A DNA stretch of 64,000 bases, from assembly GCF_035083965.1 (NCBI RefSeq), contig NC_089738.1, positions 20,238,734 through 20,302,733 on the forward strand. The letters are read 5' to 3'. The notes below the pieces were generated by a model. It made no database searches and was not told where the DNA came from. It saw nothing but the letters and a program-made list of their open reading frames with translations. Source of the stretch: Branchiostoma lanceolatum. Lineage: Eukaryota; Chordata; Leptocardii; Amphioxiformes; Branchiostomatidae. This document shows positions 1-10,698 of this stretch, one piece after another. Within the stretch, counting starts at the first letter, position 1; each line of letters starts with the position of its first letter. Both the position numbers and the translations under genes were made by a program.

Positions 1-120
1 GGGATTACAAACCAATATGCAGAACAACCTGCAGTCGGACACTGTCAGAAAACAACCTGCAGTCGCACACTGTCAGAAAACAACCTGCAGTCGCACACTG
101 TCAGAAAACAACCTGCCTCA
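1..120. repeat. 28-bp tandem repeat, about 3-4 copies
   Basis: The motif CCTGCAGTCGCACACTGTCA recurs at a 28-base spacing (PstI-like CTGCAG near positions 30, 58 and 86), then decays. It may continue upstream of the window. Confidence 0.85.
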
Positions 121-553
121 ACAGGACAGGAGTCAGGCATAGTTAACGTGTCACCCCCAAACGTAATCGTTACTTTAGCTTTACTATGAATGTTTCCATG
201 TACATGTAACTACATGTACTCACAACAAACGAACAACTTCCCAACAGGAAAGTCACAGACCTTTTATTACATACTAGTAAATGGAAAGATTGCAAAAAAG
301 ACTGCCTTATATATAGGAAGAGAAATTACGTAGTTTTAGAGTCAAACATAATTATTCCTTTTGCTTCACTATGAATGGAATTAATCATGGCTGGCTGTTT
401 CAAACTAAAACTATTCACAACAAACACTGACTTCCCCACAGGAAAATCACAGCCCTGCTAACGCCAGCGTACAGACTGCGAATCACAGCACTAAGTAAAC
501 AGCCGGCAGGTGTGCCTGTGTCAAGTACGTAGGGTTCTGTGAGAGGTACGTAC
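121..553. other. Non-coding, probably intron or intergenic
   Basis: AT-rich sequence with two loosely similar blocks around 195-260 and 365-450 (both carry 'acaacaaac' followed by 'cccacaggaaa'). I see no convincing gene. Confidence 0.5.
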
Positions 554-735
554 GGTTCTGGGCGTCGCGGTCAAGTTTCTCACAGGACTTCAGCAGCGAG
601 AAGAAGGCCACCATTTCCGTCTCGTCGATGTGAGCCCCGACGCAGGCGTCTGTGGCCATGTTGGCCATGCTGGGCCCCTCTGGCCCGTCCATGGTGGCTC
701 CCACTAACTTCACAACTGGGACCACTTCAGCCGAA
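554..735 (-). CDS. Internal coding exon of an unrecognised protein
   Basis: This is an open minus-strand segment of about 60 codons bounded by an AG acceptor (ending ...GCCATCAG just above 735) and a GTACGT donor (553-548). The peptide runs CVGTACSAEVVPVVKLVG, then ATMDGPEGPSMANMATDA, then CVGAHIDETEMVAFFSLLKS, then CEKLDRDAQN. Its helical, small-residue-rich composition resembles a HEAT/ARM-type segment, but I do not recognise the family. The two flanking splice motifs and codon-like composition favour a real exon. It could belong to the same minus-strand gene as the exon at 18039-18597; that link is inference only. Confidence 0.45.
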
Positions 736-1383
736 CACGCCGTTCCCACACAGCTGATGGCAGTTGGACCGTCCCATTACAGCCCAGCAGGGGGGGTGAA
801 CTTGTCTGCCCCTCCTACTGTGCCAGCTGCCCCCTCCCAGGGCCGGTGGGTCGGTCCCAGGTGACCTCTACCCTTTGTCTAGCGGACACGCTTGTTTAAG
901 ACCCAGGGTGGGCTTAGAACTTATTTTAGGGAACAGGTGCATCGGTGCACGTAACCTAAATATCTAGGTGCACAGAAAAGATTAAGATGTACAACATGTA
1001 CAAATGTCAGCAAAACCTGATAAAAACTTTACTGCTCCTCTTTGGAACATTAATTTGAAATTCATGGCTAGTCAAGTAGAACAAGAAAGGTTTCATCATT
1101 CTGATACTTAAATGTCAAGAATGTGCTATATGCTAGTTACAATGGTACCATTATGCACGTAACCCTATACAGATATCTCGGTGCACCCACAGTCTAAAAT
1201 TAGGTGCACAGCTCCAATTTTGGGTGCACAAAAGGTCATGATCATGACAATCATCATGCACGCAGTCTTCCCTGCCCTGCTGTGGTAATGACTGGAGCAC
1301 CCCTCCTGCTGGGGACAGTGGTACAGTCTAAACAAACGGGAGCAGCTTTGTTTGCACAGGACTGTATACTGGCATAGCATGTA

Positions 1384-1580
1384 GGACAATGTACAGGGGT
1401 GGTGCTGTATATCATTAACATACAGGATACTGTATATCATTAACACACAGGATACTGTATATCATTGACATATAGGATACTGTATATCATTAACATACAG
1501 GGTACTGTATATCATTGACATATAGGATACTGTATATCATTAACATACAGGATACTGTATATCATTAACATACAGGATAT
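1384..1580. repeat. 25-bp minisatellite, about 8 copies
   Basis: Units carry GTATATCATTAACATACAGG at 25-base spacing. Isolated diverged copies recur near 1720 and 2060, so the local region (about 1380-2100) is a decayed field of the same unit. Confidence 0.85.
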
Positions 1581-1944
1581 TCTAAAGGGCAAGTATGGCA
1601 CAACAAACAGGACAACATTCAGGGTGGTGTAGCATAACTTACAGTTAACATAGAGCACAATGTACAGACTAGTGTCAAGCGTAACAGTTAACATGCACCT
1701 GACAATGTACAGGGGTGGTACTGTATATCATTACCATACAGGATTTCCTAAAGGGCAGGTATAACAAACAGGACAACAGAGGACAATGGTCACAGGGTTG
1801 CTATTGTATAACAGTATACAGCCGACAATGTACAGGCTAGTGTAGCATAATACACAGGGCAGTCCTAATGTGTACAGGACTTAAATGGATGGGAGTAAGT
1901 AATGGCATAGCACAGAGGACAATATACTGGATGACAGTGGTATT

Positions 1945-2043
1945 GAATGAATGAATGAATGAATGAATGGATGGATGGATGGATGGATGGATGGATGGAT
2001 GGATGGATGGATGAATGGATGGATGGATGGATGAATGAATGAA
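1945..2043. repeat. Tetranucleotide microsatellite (AATG)n/(ATGG)n
   Basis: About 100 bases of uninterrupted TGAA/TGGA tetramers switching between two phases. It produces a spurious Ser-Ile-His-Pro open frame on the minus strand. Confidence 0.95.
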
Positions 2044-2099
2044 TCCTTAGTTTGTATTGTATATCATTAACATGTACAGGATAATGTACACACAAGTAT

Positions 2100-2827
2100 G
2101 GCCTGACAAAGCAGTCTTAGCCTTGTTTGAGCAGGACTTACATATCCCGGATCTCGGACCTAACACACAGAACTATGTAATGTACATAACAATGCCAGTA
2201 TAGTATAACACAAAGGGCTTGGCAGCACTCACAACAACACAGCAACATGCAGGGCAGCAACCTGGCTTTGCCTGAACAGGACTTACAAGCCTAGGTTTTA
2301 CACCTGTACAAGGTGCGACAGCTTCAGTTTCATAATGTGATAATGTACCTAGAAGTTAGAACATCACAAAGTACATATGGCATGACTCAAAAGGACATGT
2401 ATCAAACCCATCCGGGATGGCAACAAATGAACACGCATGTATGCCAAAAACTCAAGCAACTGAATGAAATTTGAAACAGTCAGACGTTTCAGACAGCATC
2501 AGCAGGGAAGGGAAAAACTGAAGAATCAGGTTTTAAACGATGTACATGTAGCAGCCATGGCAGCAGTGGCTACATCATGTAACGTTACAGCTAAAACAGC
2601 AAAATGCCAGAACAAGTTCCCCTGACTTTGGTTCTTACGATGCAGTTCTGAATCAGTTCACATTATTGCCAGTACGGATGCCCGTATTGTAATGTTACAG
2701 CACGTCAGATCAATACTTCCCATATGTCATACCCACGTCCGGGGATTTCTAGGAAACGATTGCAAAAGGGGAGAATTGCGAGGGAGAAGAGAGACCAAGC
2801 TGGGGAATGGTGTGGAAGGGGGGTTCC
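2100..2827. other. Non-coding stretch without recognised features
   Basis: No exon with paired splice signals and no repeat beyond single short motifs was seen. It is probably intronic or intergenic. Confidence 0.5.
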
Positions 2828-2916
2828 TAGCCTGACAAATCGCACTCCTAGCGGTCGGCCAGTCCTGTAACCGGGGTCATTAACCTCCGGCCGAGAGCTT
2901 GTGTAAACACAGGCTA
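2828..2916. mobile_element. Short TAGCCTG-ended MITE (copy 1)
   Basis: An 89-bp element opens with TAGCCTGACAAATCGC and closes with CACAGGCTA, so the outer 7 bases are an inverted repeat including TA at both ends. It is clearly homologous over its length to 21900-21986 (shared CTCCTAGCGG, TCCTGTAACC, CATTAACCTCC, GAGAGCTTGT). Two copies of the same bounded unit in one window support a mobile origin. A TA target duplication is possible but cannot be separated from the inverted repeat. Confidence 0.7.
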
Positions 2917-3869
2917 GGGGGATTCCATGGTGTGGAATTTTGAAGAATTTTGATTAAAAATAGGGCATTCTAAAGGCTTCTCGAGAAGGAAAATTACTAC
3001 CAGCCAGCTCACAGTTGAAGACTATATTCACCCCCTGAAACTGTGTGCACCGAGGTACAGACTTTCCCTCAGACTCTGTTTTCGTGCTTATCTTTCACTT
3101 CAAACATTAATCCACTGATCTAACTCTATTCTAAGAACCAACAAATTAGACAAGTCTATAGCTAGCCATTCTGCACTGATGGGGCCAGGTGATTACAACC
3201 TTACTTCACAACTCCCCCCCCCCCTCAGGCTGTCTCCAGGACCCGTCCCTCCAACCCCCCCCCTCAGGCTGTCTCCAGGACCCGTCCCTCCGTCTCTTGA
3301 CGAAAATCTGCTTTTAGTACCAAAAAAAATTATTATTTCCAAAAAGTCTGAACTTCAAGACATGAAATTGAAGAAATTGAATTTTTGTAAGCTTAAAATG
3401 ACCGACTTAATAACAGAAATTGACAACATGGGCTCCCAAGCAATGAGTTGTACGGAGATTTGAAGCCGGAGACAGCCCTGGCCCAACCTCCATCAGATTA
3501 CATGTATCAAAGTTACATTATGATTCACTTCTTTTCAAAAAAAGTATTTTCCTTCTTCTGCATCATACATCTCAATAAATCCCTGACAACTGCTCCCCAA
3601 GTCTCTGTTTCCATGTTTGAAAATTGACGAGGTTTCCAGGACGATGATACTTAGGCACAGCTAAATCCCACGACTGATAGCAAACAGGCCCGGGACTGCG
3701 TGGGTAAATCTACCGGGTTGGCGTGAGCTACAAAAGGCAGCGGAAGTCGGATATCAGCCCGGAGAATCGCGATAACGGGAGGGAGATTGCGATCGCGCAC
3801 CCCGCAATTATCCCACAAAGGCAGACGGCTCCCCGTGTGGAGGAAGACAGACGCAGGCAGGATGGGGAG
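2917..3869. other. Non-coding; includes a dispersed repeat fragment at 3036-3105
   Basis: At 3036-3105 a block (CTGAAACTGTGTG, GGTACAGACTTT, CAGACTCTGTTTTC) also occurs at 54124-54190, so it belongs to an interspersed repeat family. A short duplication of a C-rich block (CTCAGGCTGTCTCCAGGACC) lies at about 3225-3296. No gene is supported. Confidence 0.6.
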
Positions 3870-4210
3870 GAAAATGTGAACTTTGTGAGATGAGTAAAAC
3901 CTTCAAAGGTCACACATCCCTGTACAGAGCCTTTCAAGGTCACTAGTGATATGAGTAAGACCTTCAAGGTTACAACTGACATGTACAGAGCCTTTCAAGG
4001 TCACTAGTGATATGAGTAAAATCTTCCAAGGTCAAAGCTGATATGTACAGAGCCTTTCAAGGTCACAAGATATATGAATAAAACATTTCAAGGTCATAGC
4101 TGGTATTTACAGAGCCTTCCAAGGTCACTAGTGATATGAGTAAAACCTTCCAAGGTCGCAGCTGACATGTAGAGCATTTAAAGGTCACAGCTGACATGAG
4201 TAAAACCAAG
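3870..4210. repeat. About 62-bp degenerate tandem repeat carrying TCAAGGTCA motifs
   Basis: About five diverged units of 'TACAGAGCCTTTCAAGGTCA' plus 'GATATGAGTAAAACCTT'. The 9-mer TCAAGGTCA is intact at 3934, 3995, 4057 and 4088, and near-copies (TCCAAGGTCA, TTAAAGGTCA) fill the other half-units. TCAAGGTCA is the known extended half-site for monomeric nuclear receptors (NR5A/ERR type); function here is unproven. Confidence 0.8.
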
Positions 4211-4659
4211 GTCAGGGGCTACATGTTACAGAGATATCTAAGATAATTGTGATGTTCTCCAGCCAGTTACAAGGTACTTCTAGGTGACTTTTCTTTTCTG
4301 ATGACGGACAGGAGGAAACCTGCCCAGGCCATGATTGACATGTGCATCCCCCCCCACTGCCCATATAAGGGCGTGTGTGTGGCTGCAAGGCTGACTTGTG
4401 TGAAGGCTGCTCTGCGGCTGATGGATGGAGACACAGATGCAAGAACATGCAGATCAATAGGACTGCACCGCTGTGACTGGCGCATAGACACACCGCCAGA
4501 ACAAGGAAAAAATTACTCAGGAGACTGGAGTGCTAGGCAGTTTTTTGTGACTACCAGAAGCTGGACCAAGACAGAGTCAGTTGCACAATAGATAACTAAC
4601 GTTAGTCAGAGGCCAGAACGGTCAGATCTACTCTACTGCCTAGCGATATCCCAGGTGCT

Positions 4660-6300
4660 GAGGTGCCAGCTGTTCTGCATTGTCACTGACTAGTGCTATC
4701 CTTGGTGCTGAACTAGTGCTATCCCTGGTGCTGAACTAATCCGATCCCTGGTGCTGAACTAGCGCTATCCCTGGTGCTGAACTAGCACTATCCCTGGTCC
4801 TGAACTAGCGCTATCCTTGGTGCTGAACTAGTGCTATCCCTGGTGCTGAACTAATCTGATCCCTGTTGCTGAACTAGCACTATCCCTGGTGCTGAACTAG
4901 CACTATCCCTGGTCCTGAACTAGCGCTATCCCTGGTGCTGAACTAGCACTATCCCTGGTGCTGAACTAGCGCTATCCCTGGTCCTGAACTAGCGCTATCC
5001 CTGGTCCTGAACTAGCACTATCCCTGGTCCTGAACTAGCGCTATCCCTGGTCCTGAACTAGCACTATCCCTGGTCCTGAACTAGCGCTATCCCTGGTCCT
5101 GAACTAGCGCTATCCCTGGTCCTGAACTAGCACTATCCCTGGTCCTGAACTAGCGCTATCCCTGGTGCTGAACTAGTCCGATCCCTGGTGCTGAACTAGC
5201 ACTATCCCTGGTGCTGAACTAGCACTATCCCTGGTGCTGAACTAGCGCTATCCCTGGTGCTGAACTAGTGCTATCCCTGGTGCTGAACTAGTGCTATCCC
5301 TGGTGCTGAACTAGTGCTGAACTAGTGCTGAACTAGTGCTATCCCTGGTGCTGAACTAGTGCTATCCCTGGTGCTGAACTAGCGCTATCCCTGGTGCTGA
5401 ACTAGTGCTATCCCTGGTGCTGAACTAGTTCTATCCCTGGTGCTGAACTAGAACTATCCCTGGTGCTGAACTAGCGCTATCCCTGGTGCTGAACTAGTGC
5501 TATCCCTGGTGCTGAACTAATCTGATCCCTGTTGCTGAACTAGCACTATCCCTGGTCCTGAACTAGCGCTATCCCTGGTCCTGAACTAGCACTATCCCTG
5601 GTCCTGAACTAGCACTATCCCTGGTCCTGAACTAGCGCTATCCCTGGTGCTGAACTAGTCCGATCCCTGGTGGTGAACTAGCACTATCCCTGGTGCTGAA
5701 CTAGTGCTATCCCTGGTCCTGAACTAGCGCTATCCCTGGTGCTGTACTAGTGCTATCCCTGGTGCTGTACTAGCGCTATCCCTGGTGCTGTACAAGCGCT
5801 ATCCCTGGTGCTGAACTAGCACTATCCTGGTGCTGAACTAGCACTATCCCTGGTGCTGAACTAGCGCTATCCCTGGTGCTGAACTAGCACTATCCCTGGA
5901 GCTGAACTAGCGCTATCCTTGGTGCTGAACTAGCACTATCCTTGATGCTGAACTAGCGCTATCCTTGGTGCTGAACTAGTGCTATCCTTGGTGCTGAACT
6001 AGTGCTATCCCTGGTGCTGAGCTACTGCTATCCTTGGTGCTGAACTAGTGCTATCCTTGGTGCTGAACTAGTGCTATCCCTGGTGCTGAGCTACTGCTAT
6101 CCCTGGTGCTGAACTAGTTCTATCCCTGGTGCTGAACTAGCACTATCCCTGGTGCTGAACTAGTGCTATCCCTGGTGCTGAGCTACTGCTATCCTGGGTG
6201 CTGAACTAGCGCTATCCTTAGTGCTGAACTAGCACTATCCTGGTGCTGAACTAGCTCTATCCCTGGTGTTGAAGTAGCACTATCCCTAGTGCTGAAATGG
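4660..6300. repeat. 23-bp satellite array, about 70 copies
   Basis: The unit is close to GCTGAACTAGCGCTATCCCT plus GGT. Variants alternate AGCGCT/AGCACT/AGTGCT and GGTGCT/GGTCCT, and blocks of same-type variants (for example a run of GGTCCT units at about 4980-5160) suggest local unit exchange. Every unit has CTAG, so no long frame is open. Edges are diverged. Confidence 0.95.
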
Positions 6301-6654
6301 CGGCTGTTGTGCAGTTTAGGCTGGAACTTACCTCGGGGCTGACTGTGCGTTTAGGCTACAGCTAAGGCAACATTAAGTCATTTACTTGGTTCTTGGAATG
6401 TGTTGCTAAGGTTATAGGCCACAAGTCAGCATACTGTGTTTGAGGAGAGCCACACCTTGAGCATGTAAAAGAACCCATCACACTTACCAAAAACAGTAGG
6501 GGTCCTTCCCTTTGTGAGTGGATTTGATAAACCCTTCTGGATATGCAGCTTGTACTCTTTGGATTTTATTGGAATTGCAACAGTGCAAATACACGTGGGA
6601 CACAGGCAGCTATTGCTGATGTCGTGACCCACACACATAATATAGCCTTTTATA

Positions 6655-6795
6655 CACTTGGCTGGAGTGGGGAAAGTCGTGTTAAGTCCCTTTTTCCCAA
6701 GGGCACAAGATCGGTGGCATCAGGGGATTCGAACCCGGGACCCTTGGGTTCTGGGCCAAAAACCCTGCCGTTACGCCATCGTACAAACCTTCTGT
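6655..6795 (-). mobile_element. tRNA-derived SINE (family B), minus strand
   Basis: Read on the minus strand, a tRNA-like head has a box A-like TGGCGTAACGG followed by CCCGGGTTCGAATCCC (box B), then a body with CTTGGGAAAAAGGGACTT. The same head and body order is found on the plus strand at 33913-34185, confirming an interspersed family. These elements are mobilised by LINE enzymes; no coding capacity is expected. Confidence 0.8.
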
Positions 6796-8165
6796 ACTCT
6801 TCTGTACAAACCTTGCGTGTTACGCCATGAACTGGTTTACCGGGTATGCAATACAAACAAATACAACCAACCTGTGATACTATACTATATGCAGGCTCAG
6901 GGCAATATAAGGTCATAGATCTGCCCACTGTGCACAGGTCATGAGTCATAGGTGAGCCCACCATGCTTCACAAGTCATGGTTCCTAGGTCATACCACTTT
7001 GCAATACAGGTCATAGGTTAAAGGCCAGCCTGTGTCCAGCTGCAGTTCAGGGTCATTCCCACGGTTACACCCTGGCTGCCATATTGATCCCTTAATTGCC
7101 TCCACACCATAAAGGCCAACTGCCGCTGTCGGAGGCAATAACCTGCAGATTGCTGTGGGCCTAGGGGAAAATGGTGTGTTTCATGTAACGGTCTGGAAAA
7201 GAATAAGGTCAGTAGGTAGGATATGATGATGAGTAGGTAGGAAATATCTTCTTCTACTGTCGGCCAATTTGATCAAACAAATGCAGTTTAACACCAATGT
7301 ACAAGACTGAAATGCATCAGGGCCCAGGTTTCCAACATCATATTGTAATCATACAGATATACATGGTGCAAGCTCAGGTGTATTAATAAACTTCAAAACA
7401 AAGAGTTAAGTTACACTGTTTAACTATTTAATGCTTTAATCTGGTAAGAGAGTGTGAAATACAGCACATCTGTTTCGTATTTCATCACTCGGATCAAACA
7501 TTTCATGTCCCTTACCAGCAATCGACCCCCCCCAATAAAGGCTAGTGTCAGTCGGTTAACCGGTTTCCCTAAGCCTTCTCGGCGTCGCTACTTCTGCTGC
7601 AGTTTTCTGTGGGAGCCCTGCAGGTTTACAACATGCTCCACTGGAGGAGAGGGAATTGACGCGGCACACAGCCGTCGGATCAATGTTTCATTTTCGTCTC
7701 TCCACAAAAACTCATCACGACCGGGAAACATCTACATTTTCCGCAGCCGTGAATCCAACTCCATCAAAACCACTCCACAGATTCTGCCATAAAGCATTTT
7801 CTAACTCCTTGACTGCTGAACTTGCACAGTTATCTGCTTGGTGCAAAGATTTATGATTAATATTGGTAGAACGTATCAACAATGGTAAGACGTGAACACA
7901 ACATGGGGTAGGGACTTTCCTGAGTAGCCTTCGTAACCCCTGCTTCTCCTATTGGGTCAGTTAGTCCTAACACTTAGTGAGCAGTTGAGCTGGTCTCACG
8001 ATGTTTCTGACCTAGGGAGACGAGTCGCTGTTACAGGAATACAGGTATATATATGTAACCCGTAACCTCTGAGTGGCCTTTGTGTCACACCTTGAAGTGA
8101 CCTTCGGGTCTTGTCACGTGGTGACCATTGAGTGAAAAAAACACAACATTCCAGCTGGTCACCAG
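6796..8165. other. Non-coding; dispersed repeat at 7906-7990
   Basis: No exon is supported. The block at 7906-7990 (GGGACTTTCCTGAGTAGCCT, TTCGTAACCCCT, TTAGTCCT, GAGTTGAGCT-like end) matches 36345-36430 in the same order, so it is a fragment of an interspersed repeat. Confidence 0.55.
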
Positions 8166-8370
8166 TGTCTTGATAATGCAGCTGTAGCTCGATTGGTCGC
8201 TGCCTCACAGTCGAGCTCCTTGTTCCATTCAGCTGGCAACTTGGAGACCCCGGTTCGAATCTGGGCAAGGGAATCCTGGTTGGAGCTGCACTCGTCTTTC
8301 AGAAGGGATGTAAAATGGGGGTTCCTGTGATTGAGGAGGTGCCTTGCAACTGAGGCACTTTGAAACGCAC
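8166..8370 (+). mobile_element. tRNA-derived SINE (family A) running into the 57-bp satellite
   Basis: A tRNA-like head (TAGCTCGATTGGTCG as box A, CCGGTTCGAATCTGG as box B) is followed by a body with TCCTGGTTGGAGCTGC and CGTCTTTCAGAAGGG. The same order is seen at 48832-49067. In both copies the 3' tail holds ACTACAACAGCC(T/C)CATTACTC and AGATGGGTACCTACTGGCT. Here that tail passes without a break into tandem copies of the same sequence, so the SINE tail is the likely seed of the satellite. Confidence 0.85.
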
Positions 8371-8741
8371 TACAACAGCCTCATTACTCAGATGGGTACC
8401 TACTGGCTGTACTTCAGATGAAGGCACTACAACAGCCTCATTACTCAGATGGGTACCTACTGGCTGTACTTCAGATGAAGGCACTACAACAGCCTCATTA
8501 CTCAGATGGGTACCTACTGGCTGTACTTCAGATGAAGGCACTACAACAGCCTCATTACTCAGATGGGTACCTACTGGCTGTACTTCAGATGAAGGCACTA
8601 CAACAGCCTCATTACTCAGATGGGTACCTACTGGCTGTACTTCAGATGAAGGCACTGCAACAGCCTCATTACTCAGATGGGTACCTACTGGCTGTACTTC
8701 AGATGAAGGCACTACAACAGCCTCATTACTCAGATGGGTAC
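8366..8741. repeat. 57-bp satellite, left part (about 6.6 units)
   Basis: Nearly identical 57-bp units containing GGCACTACAACAGCCTCATT and GGGTACCTACTGGCTGTACT. It is the left flank of the array that resumes at 10699; the two parts are separated only by the TIR element at 8742-10698. Each unit has a KpnI-like GGTACC. Confidence 0.97.
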
Positions 8742-10698
8742 TCTCATCTCCCAAATAAACGTACCGGTACGTTTATTTTTTTCAGCCTCAAAATCCACCC
8801 AGTACGTTCTTATTTTGGACGGTACGTTTATTGTTTTTTTGAAAATCCATCGGGGCTTTGCTTACCAGAGATCCCCCTTATGTCGAAAGTTTAGTTTTTT
8901 TCCCATATTTCCCCGATATTTTTGCTCCTAAATCGCTATTTTTCGACCAACTGACGTGGATTTCCCCGCCGATACAATGACCCGACATTTGTGAAACCCT
9001 GACGGTACTAACATATCCGTCGATCTCGCTACAAAGTAACGTTGTTATTAGGAGAAAATAAGACAGCATACTGAAGTTTTGAAATGTATTTTTCATATAA
9101 ACAACTTTGACAGTCTCTGTTTAGATCGTAAACCAAACACGCTGATCAGAAAAGAAATTACATGTATATGCCAGCGGCGCACAGTGTTTCATGTACACAT
9201 GTAAGATTACTCACGTGAGATCAAGGAGGTTAAAATACAGCCTTTCCCAAAAACTTTGAAAAGCTAAAAACAACACCTTGTAAAAATTGTGTCTTAGCAT
9301 TAGAAACTGTATAATCACTTTTAAAATATACTAGAACATTTCATTCCTACCACAAACATGTACATTTAGTCCTTCGAAAATCGCCACTGTGACAGTAAAG
9401 ACGCATGGCAGTGATAGTCCGTGGGAATGTTTCTCATACATGGAAGAGCTCACCTCGAAGAAGGGGAAACAACTTTTTTTGATCTATAAATAAAACTCCT
9501 TTGCCTCAGTCAGAAATGTGCATGACAATTTAACAAATATAATTTTTCATAGTAAAGTCTATACACAAAATTAGATTGCAATCTAGTCACTGTTATTATC
9601 TCATAAAAATGCTTTTAAAAAGATCACTCCTCTACAGAGAGAGTGCCGAGGCTTTCCAAGAATTTTGGGTGTAAGCCCCGCCCCTTACTGTGTTGGTGCC
9701 GCTACCATGGCTACTGTCTGGCTCACCCTTTCACAGGCCCTTTGATGTGTAACATGAGAACCCTGTGGTTTGTTGCCACCAAACCTCCATGTTGCAACAT
9801 TGTACAGGCCTGAGGTATCTAATTGACAAATTTGTTGACAATTTAGTCTCTCAAAATGAAAGTTTTTTTCTACATACAAGGGTAATTTTTGGATTTGAAA
9901 TTATTTGGATAGCAACAACACTGAACCAAGGACAATATATGATAATATCCTTAACATTATATAATATATTATAATGTGATTTTGTTCTATATGCAATGCA
10001 TGACACGATAAATGGCAAGTTCCTCCTTTTCTGTATGGCTTTTACAAATAAGTAATACTTTCACTGAGCATATATTCAGTGATTTTCTAGACGTTGATAC
10101 ATATCTGAAAAAAGAGTAGACTCTGAAGGTGCGAAGTGAACTGAGAAGTTTGGCGACTACTTGTGTTTGATAATGTCACTCTATACAATTTTCCTTGATC
10201 ACTTGCTTCAATTTCCAAGTAGAAAATGCATGTATCATGTACATTTTCACTTGTTGAAAATTGAAAGCACCGTTGACCCCCGGTTAGGGGTCATAGCGGG
10301 GAACCTATGCCCAATTTTTCCAAAAATTTTGCATCATACTATACATTTAAGTGTTACAAAGAGTAGGGGTCCTTCCCAGTGTGAGTGTATCAAACCTTAC
10401 AGTCTAGTCAGGGTTGACATCTTGAAAACGTGATAGTCACCTGTAATGTCAATCTTTCCACAAATGTGGTAAATCTCAATAAGTAAATCAGGCATAAATG
10501 AATAAAAAGCACCTACCTGCTTATCATCTCCTTTCCCAAGGACAGATTAGTAGCATCACTAGCATGGACACAGTTTATGTGTCAATTTGGTCATTTTCCA
10601 GGGGGTATGTTTATTCCGGGGGGTACGTTTATTAGATTTTGAAGATTTGTCCGGGGGGTATGTTTATTCCGGGGGGTATGTTTATTTGGGAGATGAGA
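8742..10698. mobile_element. 1,957-bp non-autonomous DNA transposon with TIRs and GTAC target duplication
   Basis: The left end reads TCTCATCTCCCAAATAAAC and the right end is its reverse complement, about 24 bp with one mismatch. The flanks are GTAC at 8738-8741 and 10699-10702. Removing the element and one GTAC restores a perfect 57-bp satellite unit, which proves the insertion. Both ends carry subterminal copies of GGTACGTTTATT or GGTATGTTTATT (near 8766, 8820, 10603, 10623, 10657, 10677). The interior has no long open frame and no transposase-like peptide, so it is non-autonomous. A 4-bp duplication fits several superfamilies; I cannot assign one. Confidence 0.88.

Noticed and set aside
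6655-6795. Functional tRNA genes at the SINE heads (also 8166, 33913, 37070, 48832, 58750)
   Set aside because: The box A and box B motifs are present, but the acceptor stems do not pair and the sequences continue into SINE bodies.
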